Shown here piece after piece: positions 57,317-64,000 of a DNA stretch of 64,000 nucleotides. The notes under the pieces are model-generated. The model was not told where the DNA came from, did not search any database, and saw nothing but the letters and a program-made list of their open reading frames with translations. Source of the DNA: Fomes fomentarius (lineage: Eukaryota; Basidiomycota; Agaricomycetes; Polyporales; Polyporaceae); NCBI GenBank assembly GCA_022606135.1, contig JABYQN010000011.1, positions 1,736,001 through 1,800,000 of the forward strand, in the 5' to 3' direction. Numbering within the stretch: the stretch's first letter is position 1; every line of letters begins with the position of its first letter. A program made the position numbers and the translations under genes.

Positions 57317-57448
57317 CAGTAGTACTCTTCATACTCGTACTCTTCATAGCTGCATCCTCTTCATACTCGTACTCTTCAAGGTCAGTACTACTCTTCATAC
57401 TTGTACTTGTCATACTCGTATTCTGCATAGTCAGCAGTACCGTTCATA
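57317..57448. repeat. Degenerate TACTCTTCATACTCG simple repeat
   Basis: Repeated TACTCTTCATA and CATACTCGTA blocks with irregular spacing, in the 3' flank of the PLP enzyme gene. Confidence 0.7.
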
Positions 57449-57927
57449 CTCTGTCCCGGCAGGCCGACCGGTGGTGAGGATCTCATATTCCACTCTCACA
57501 GTCACACTCAACAGCAGAAAAAAATATAAGGGCGAAATCAGACATGTAGTCTAGTCATATCACTACATACACACATGCTTACAAACAGAGAGAACAAAGC
57601 AAGGAAAGGAAAGACGAGACAGGGAGACGAGCACAGAGTCCCTCCAAAGTCCGTTTCCGCACGTCCAAAGTCGTGGGCGCTTACATGACATTAGCCATGC
57701 ATCCGCGCGCGGCGTCACGCGTGCCGGTCCACTCTCTGCTACCACCACCATGCACGCCCCGGTGAGCACTCTGCTTGACTCATCGACGGCTTTCTGGGGA
57801 TGCGCTCGGGACTCTGTCTTGAATAGCACAACAATAGCCCAAATCTAGGAGGGCGCGGACCAGGACTTGGGATGGACATAGCAGCAACAGAACAGATAGA
57901 TGTACAGTACCTGGTAAGTCTCGCGCC

Positions 57928-58017
57928 CTCTCGTTCGCGCCTCCCCCTCTCGTTCGCGCCTCCCCCTCTCGTTCGCGCCTCCCGTCTCATTCGCACTTCC
58001 CGTCTCATTCGCGTCTT
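57928..58017. repeat. 18-bp minisatellite, CTCTCGTTCGCGCCTCCC
   Basis: Three near-perfect 18-bp units followed by two decayed units (GTCTCATTCGCACTTCCC type). Confidence 0.9.
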
Positions 58018-59963
58018 CTCTTGTTCATGCCTCCCCCATGAACACTGCCCCACTTGACTGTTCCTAGAACGTTCTCCGTCGCTCATGTTTTGGGATGAGG
58101 ATGTATCGGTGAGTCCTCGTACTACGTTTGAAGACATCTGGTGAGTCACGGCCTGACATGACCACATGGAGACCACGCAATCCCTCGTTAGTCTAGTGAT
58201 GAACAGACACCTCAACGAGCTGCTCACCATGCTGGTGTGACGGCTATGACTTCTGGCAGATCTCGCTCTGACTTTGCCATGGCCAGAGAGACCGTCGGCA
58301 ATGCAGGAGCAAGAGGTGAGTAGACTAAATGGTATGTACGACTCACCGACCCATTTCTCGCCTGTAAACATATGCCGCGATCTGTGTTCCACTGGTACGT
58401 GTCCAGTGTGAGACCTGAAGAGTGAGATCAGCGACATCTTGCTATAAGGTAAGCGAGGAGGATGAGTGAGTACGTCCCTGCTTGGACACATGTCCGTGCT
58501 TGAAAATGGACCACAGCCGGATCTGGCCTTGGGACTGCGTCGATCGTGTCAAGGGCTCACGTAGGTGGCATTTGGATATGCTAAGACCTCGTTACAGTGT
58601 GTCTGAAGACTGTATGACATGAATGACAAGACGTAAAAGTAAGGAAACGAAATCTTACGAGTGTTGTCATCGGCCACACCTCCGATGAGCCTCTCTATCA
58701 GCTTCCCTGGCTCGCGTCCTGTGCACGCAACTAAGAATAAGCGCCAAGGACACCGTCAACATTTGTGGAGAACTGTGGAGGTCAGTCCGAGGTTAGGTCA
58801 GTGACATTGTTCAGGTCATAAGAGGAGGTTCACACTTGACGACCGTCTGGTCTGCACTGCAGCATGTAGGCACATCTCTAGTTAGTGGACACTACAACAG
58901 TAAGTCTGCAATGCACCAACAGACTCACCTTCACGTGCAGCATTGTCGTCACTTGACTCACAGGGTACCGCTCCCACAGGCTTGAGGAACTGCTGCAATC
59001 GATGTGCATGTCTTCACCTTGGTATCTCTCCTAGATGCACTCGGACTTGCTTCAGGACTGTAGGATGGCTACACGCATGTCACGATCAGAGCTGAATCAT
59101 ACTGAATTGATATGAAACAACGAGGACATACCTGCTGGCTGAACACGAACTTCACCGCCGGCCCTGCGTGTTTGTCAACCGGAATTGTGCTCAGCTTCTG
59201 GTGAGACCCCTTGTGCTGTTGTACACGCCCGAGTCTGAGATATGGAATGGGAATGTCAATAAACCAGTCGTGCCATGAAGCAACCAGCACAGTCACACAT
59301 TCTGTGATGATACACACCCTACACAGTGCACGCCAGCGTTCTTGCTCCGCTCGTGCACATTTGACATGCATGAGAACTCCGATGGCTTGAACCCAACTTG
59401 TCTGATGTGCAGAAGGACGTGGATAACACAAGCTTGATCATGCTGTGGTGCTTGGGCGTGAACCCTGTCCAGAGCATGCTGTCGTCCATCTGCGGATGGA
59501 TCTTTTCATGGGATAATGCATGTGTCTTGAGAGCAGTGAGCTGCAGGGGACGAGGTATGCGGAGTTGGAAGGGCGAGTCTAGAGACAGGGATGAGCGTGA
59601 GGGAAGCAGTCAGGAGAGAATACGAGTATCCGAGTATTGTGTTGAGCACAGCCATGTCCCGTGTCTGTCTGAAGGGGCAGTGCAGCTTACACGTAGCATG
59701 GTCGACCGGTCTGGACCCAGGAGCAGCACGGCAAGCGATCATGCAATTAACCGCCTGATTGTCTGACTCCACTCTGTCACATCTACCCGAGCTTGTGACA
59801 GACATACATGGCCAGAATCCTGCGACACGCACAAGAAGATACAGTAGATGTGCCAGAGGCTCTGTGCCATGCCTCTCTCTCCCAGTTATGATTCATCCAG
59901 CGCAGACTCTCCCACACGGCTTCATATGCAGGTCAATCTTGTGGCAGTGCATCAGGATCAAAT

Positions 59964-60535
59964 TCAAGTGTCGTACAACCCTGACCAGACAAACATGGAA
60001 TCACGCGAGAGTTCCTCATACGTAATCCGCTCAACCTCCCGCTCCACATCCGAGTCTACATCCTTGGCACTCGACGGTCCCGCCCTCTTGTGATGTCCGC
60101 GCTCGCTCCTGCCGATATTGCGGTTCTCATACCGGTGCACTGGTGCAGGGAAGAGTTTACCCGGACACGCATTCAGCTCACTCTCCCGAGCAGCCCCGAC
60201 CTCCTCCGGAGTCGCCCTGTCAAAGTAGAGTTTCGGCGGATTGGACTTGAGAAGGTGGAGGAGCTGTCGAAGGTCGCACAGACGGGCGCTGCTGAGGTTC
60301 TGAAAGACAATGTGCTCTGGCCAGCCACGGAGAGCAAGCTCATATGCAAGGAAGATCTGTTTGCAGAAGCGGCTGACAGAATATTGCATTCGGAGATCTT
60401 GTGCGCCGGTAGCATTGACTAGATAAATGGTGAGGAATGCAGAAATCAGAAAGTGTCCAAGAACGTACCAAGCATGCCATCTAGACGTCTGCGGACCTCG
60501 TGTTTGAGTGCTGCAACAGATGACGTGTTCTCCAT
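59964..60535 (-). CDS. Small GWP-motif protein of unknown function
   Basis: Exons (minus): 60535..60469 and 60397..59964, 71-bp intron (GTACGT...CACAAG), 166 residues. MENTSSVAALKHEVRRRLDGML is joined in phase to DLRMQYSVSRFCKQIFLAYE. The core LALRGWPEHIVFQNLSSARL, then LRQLLHLLKSNPPKLYF, follows a 'Y...L.GWP..I.F.NLS...L..LL' pattern that I recall from many uncharacterised Agaricomycete proteins, usually after a helical stretch as here. The C-terminal half is charged and probably disordered (DVDSDVEREVERITYEEL). No membrane segment. Without the intron the N-terminal exon stops at once, so the intron is needed to link the two conserved-looking halves. A TATATATA lies about 185 bp upstream, which may be part of its promoter. 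Confidence 0.65.
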
Positions 60536-62879
60536 GGTCTCATGATTGATGCAAGTGGATGGAGATGGACGTGAGAGCGGTAGCTTGTTGTGGATAGGCG
60601 GAAAGAGAGGGCGAGGCTTAATTTTCCGATATACAGGACAAGGGGAGCGAGATGAGTAGGAGCGGGAGTGAGCAGACACCATGGACTGAATGTGAAGTCG
60701 AGACATCAAGGTTGCATCCATATATATAAGCCACCGGTGTTTACACATCGAGTCTCCTGCGTCACCGTTAGTATCAACTAGAAACAAGTGAAATATCTAA
60801 TTCCGTCGTCGGACATAGTGTACATGTCCCAAATTGTTTGAATAATGAAACAAGAGTAATCTGCACAAATTTATCCGCAGCAGGTATACATCTTCGCACT
60901 AAGACCTTTGAATCCATATCGCAAACATAGACTGACAGATGCTGTGTGTACAACCTGCGGTCAAGCCAGGCTCAATTCAAACAGTTCTGTTTCTCTGACC
61001 TTGAGTTTGCTGCTCGCAAAGTACAATTGCGACATGCATTCTAGCTCTGCGAACACGGCGGCATGGCATTTGTCTGACAGGGATTCACTGATGACCCCTG
61101 TACCCACCAACAAAATTGCGATGAAGCCACATTGATTCAGCGAGAATGCACGCAGACTCAAGCGGGGCATTGGATGAATGATGACCTCTTTATTGAGCTG
61201 AATTTTCCATGACATGCCATAGGTAACAGTAAGAAGAGCTCGGGCGGTCCAAATGAGCCAAGGATTTGAGTCCTTAGAAGTGGTGTGCACCGAACTGTCA
61301 GAACCGTCAGGAACAAGACCATGAGCTGCTGCGTTCATAGATCATGCCTAGTATCGAAATCAATGTGTACATAGGGCTAGAGACCGGTCAGAAGAGATCA
61401 GTGGTGTTAGAGCTCAAACATGCACAGATGTTGAAGTGTATAGGGGATCTCCGACCTGTGTACGAAAAGCCGGAGGACATGCAAAGGTTCATAGCGGATC
61501 TTGAATTGACGGACGAAACATCAAATCCAGAGTCATAATCCGTGTTCAGGACTCTGCCCCAGAACTCTGCCGATACAATCAGTCAACGTACTTCCTGTAC
61601 TCTCGCACACTATCTATTGGTTACACTAGCAATTGACAGAGCTGAGGCGAGCTGTGCGTCCACCGAGCGGTCCGAGCCTGGGGTCCAGGAGAACACACTG
61701 AATACTGAGATAATCTTCGAGCAAATGAGAACCTGCAACTTGCTCTTTACAGCACACAAAACCACTGCGACAACGCTCAAAGCCGGTGACTCAGATTTAC
61801 GGGTGCCATTGGTCTGCAGTAATAGTGGATTGTCATGGATATCCAAGAAATGCAGGGAAAGCGAAGTGATGGCCTGCCGAGGACGCCTGTGACCTCTTCC
61901 GTGATCTCATCCACAATCCTGGAACTTGAGCGGCAGGTAATATGTTGTACCAGAGCTCCGTATACTTTGTCCCCAAAGAACTCGGTCATGTCTACAGCGA
62001 CGAAACATTCCCTATTCTGCAGCATTCTGCGATAGCACAAGTGCGTGAGGTCCAATGCATGCCCATGCACACACCTTGTCAGGATGACTTCAGCCGAGGC
62101 CCTGAGAGTAGTCAGATCCACTGCATCACACCTTGACAGATTCTGTCCGAACCCCTGCCCCTGTACGTGATGAGCTGCGCTTCGGGCCGTGGATTCGCTT
62201 GTATGTATAATTCTGGGGTTCAATAAACCGCTAGCCTCCATTCGCAATTTCATACGCCCGAGCAGGCCATGAGACTCGAATGTTCCTTTGCTTTTTGTTC
62301 AAATTCATGGATTCTGTTCCGTCTGGTACTGCAGAACACAACCATACAGTATGTCAATTATGTAGTACCAAGTTCTTGCCATTGCAGAGTGCAATGCACG
62401 CATGCAGCGCACTTCCCGGGCAGCATGTCATTATGATTTGTGTGGAATGCGACCCAGTCGCACCGTTTTACCCACAACAGGAACAATATCAATGAGCTCG
62501 CACGGGGAAACATATTGGCCACACGCGCGCTGTCGACCAATGCTCGCTTGCTCGGTAAACACTCACCAAGAAGTTCAAGCGAGCGGCGAACGGAGCAGCG
62601 CCCAGCGCCCAGCGTGGTGCAATGATGTCTCCGCAACATGTCATTTCAGCCTTGGGAATATTGAAACGGACAATACGATGGCCGGCATGCGAGCTGGTCC
62701 GTGCGTACTCTGGGCAGGTGGATATTTAGTCTGCTAGCATGCTCCCCCATCCTCACCGTTCATCGACGCCCTCCATTCCTGCTCCTCTACCCCCCATCAA
62801 ACTCGCTACTCGTGTATCCTGCTGCAAGCCTCTCCTCTCGACCTCGCCATGTCCTGCCTGTCCGCCGCCGCTCTGTTCG

Positions 62880-63310
62880 CGACCTGCTGATGTTGAGGTG
62901 AGTCCAGCATGCGCATGTCGTGGCCGTCTGTCATGTTGTCGGTCGCTGACAGGCGGCCTTCCGCAGCTCGTAGACTGCGATAAGTGCGGCGACATCCACT
63001 GTGCGTACGTCTGTTGTTGTGCACAGACCGTCCCCCGAGCTCACTCACTGTCTTCCCTGCCCAGATTGCTCACGGCTTGACTGACATCTAGAGACGCTGT
63101 GGAAGCACTTGGTAAGTTCTATGCGTTGTCATAAAGCGCACAATCATACCTGAGTATTCATCCTCACAGGCCATGCCGGACGTCCCGGACGACTTGCAGA
63201 GGATGTCCAGAGGATCAGTGAGGTCAGTACGCCGTGCTGAACGTCTCCATCATCCTAACTGCTGACCAATTCATCATCTACTTACTAGTATGCACGCCCT
63301 GTCCAGCAAT
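62880..63310 (+). other. Possible multi-exon gene, unresolved
   Basis: Closely spaced consensus splice signals on the plus strand: donors near 62898 (GTGAGT), 63044-region, 63113 (GTAAGT), 63221 (GTCAGT) and 63316 (GTAAGC), with matching acceptors. Two putative short exons join in phase to GHAGRPGRLAEDVQRISE, and a third reads LVDCDKCGDIHC. No frame from an ATG connects them all without a stop, so I cannot give a product. A gene continuing past 64000 is possible. Confidence 0.25.
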
Positions 63311-63578
63311 GACACAGGTAAGCTTATCAGAACATTCGCACGATGTCCGGTGACTGACCTTGAGCCTCGGTTATGACCGGCCCAGGTGCAGCGGATGAGT
63401 TGTGGGTAGCAAACGGCCCCCCGAAGAAGCCTGGTGTCGAATGCCATTCTGCAGGGTTGGGCGAGCGCCACAGGTTGGCCTCCGATTGGAGGAGGCCCAG
63501 GTTGACGTGGAGGAAAACCAGGAGGAGGCACGCCAGGTGGTCTCCGAGCGCAAGCTGATGATACCAATCCTCGAGGAC

Positions 63579-63602
63579 TCGTCGTCGTCGTCGTCGTCGT
63601 CG
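63579..63602. repeat. (CGT)n trinucleotide repeat
   Basis: Eight CGT/GTC units. On + it would encode a Ser run at the end of a 70-codon frame (63402-63614) that has a Glu-rich coiled-coil-like stretch before it (EEAQVDVEENQEEARQ); on minus an Asp run. Confidence 0.85.
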
Positions 63603-64000
63603 CATGGCTGCTGACGGGTACGGGCACAACCGAGCAGCGACCGGCAGGAGTGGTGACGACCTCCGAGTCGTTGTCGTCGGCGCGCAGTGCGGACGACCGG
63701 AGGACAGCATTCGCCGCCATACTTCCCAAGACAGCCGCAGCCGGGGTCCTGTGCAGATTTGTCCATCTGTACGTAGCGTCGCTTCGTGTGCTGGCACTTG
63801 GTTGAGATGCCGTGAGCACGAGCACCATGCCAGCGCGGGCTGGTGCGCGTCTTCACAGCTTGGCGGTTCATGGGAAATGGTAGAGGCGGCGGTGTGCAGA
63901 GTGCATGGCAATGTCTGCCCGCTCATAGACGTCTTCCAGGCCGCCCGCGCCGTTGCATCTGCAGAGGAAGTCGGGCCCGGGAGGCAGTCAGTCGGGACTG

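Larger units (their letters stand above)
57187..59963. other. Gene-poor region with simple repeats
   Basis: Contains a TACTCTTCA-rich simple stretch and an 18-bp minisatellite (both listed), then about 1.9 kb with no convincing frame. The 250-codon minus-strand frame 57739-58491 runs through the minisatellite, which supplies its Arg/Glu repeats, and is rejected. Confidence 0.45.
60536..64000. other. Right end of window, no gene modelled
   Basis: 60.8-62.6 kb is less GC-rich than the rest and has medium frames on both strands (60961-61338 and 61777-62253 on minus; 61344-61538 on plus) without known motifs or splice links. 62.7-63.4 kb has many strong intron-like signals and is listed separately. 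A (CGT)n tract is at 63579-63602. Confidence 0.4.

Noticed and set aside
57739..58491. 250-codon minus-strand frame
   Set aside because: Runs through an 18-bp minisatellite that creates its Arg/Glu repeats; the rest has no domain.
61344..61538. 64-residue frame on + with balanced composition
   Set aside because: No homologue recognised, no splice or promoter support; could be chance in a lower-GC stretch.
1..64000. tRNA, rRNA, CRISPR arrays, transposon terminal repeats
   Set aside because: Looked for B-box-like GGTTCRA contexts, spaced direct repeats and long terminal inverted repeats by eye; none was convincing. A tRNAscan/RepeatMasker run would settle it.

Overview
This is nuclear DNA from a filamentous fungus, almost certainly a basidiomycete and probably an Agaricomycete. 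Genes are split by many short GT-AG introns (mostly 47-135 bp), coding parts are GC-rich, and several products belong to families I know mainly from Agaricomycetes: DUF6533 seven-helix membrane proteins, DUF6699 proteins, single-pass S/T-rich membrane proteins with a TWT...PP lectin-like front, and a GWP-motif family. No prokaryotic operon, CRISPR array, rRNA or convincing tRNA was seen. All exon models were built by hand from reading-frame continuity, splice signals and family resemblance; none is backed by transcripts.

Layout. 0-1.1 kb: 3' end of a MetE/UROD-like gene. 3.3-4.9 kb: disordered S/P-rich protein (copy 1 of a 'MTEY' pair; copy 2 is at 44.0-44.8 kb). 9.2-10.7 kb: 3-dehydroshikimate dehydratase-like enzyme with a CRE palindrome upstream. 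12.5-14.5 kb: DUF6533 protein 1. 15.4-18.7 kb: divergent pair SNF8/VPS22 (ESCRT-II) and a TBC1D20/Gyp8-type Rab GAP, both membrane-traffic genes sharing a 231-bp promoter. 19.1-21.4 kb: divergent DUF6699 and RidA-family genes, followed by two decayed RidA-like copies (21.6 and 23.4 kb) flanking a gene of unknown function at 22.3-22.9 kb. 23.9-29.8 kb: gene-poor, with several minisatellites. 29.8-31.4 kb: HMG-box transcription factor. 31.4-36.6 kb: gene-poor. 36.6-40.5 kb: DUF6533 proteins 2 and 3 in tandem. 41.3-42.9 kb: secreted-domain single-pass membrane protein with a 9-nt micro-exon. 49.1-53.9 kb: a cluster of three paralogues of what looks like an undescribed family: a Cys-Cys-Cys-His knuckle, a coiled coil and a C-terminal membrane anchor. 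Two copies lie in a ~1.5 kb tandem segmental duplication, one of them frame-broken; the third is divergent and on the other strand. 55.1-57.2 kb: cystathionine gamma-synthase-like PLP enzyme (STR2-type). 60.0-60.5 kb: small GWP-motif protein. The remainder to 64 kb holds no gene I can model.

The housekeeping genes (SNF8, TBC GAP, PLP enzyme, HMG factor) are intact and alternate with repeat-rich accessory stretches where gene duplication and decay are visible. Two genes touch methionine metabolism (MetE-like and STR2-like), but they lie 54 kb apart and there is no sign that they work as a cluster. The most novel material is the CCCH/coiled-coil/tail-anchor cluster at 49-54 kb.
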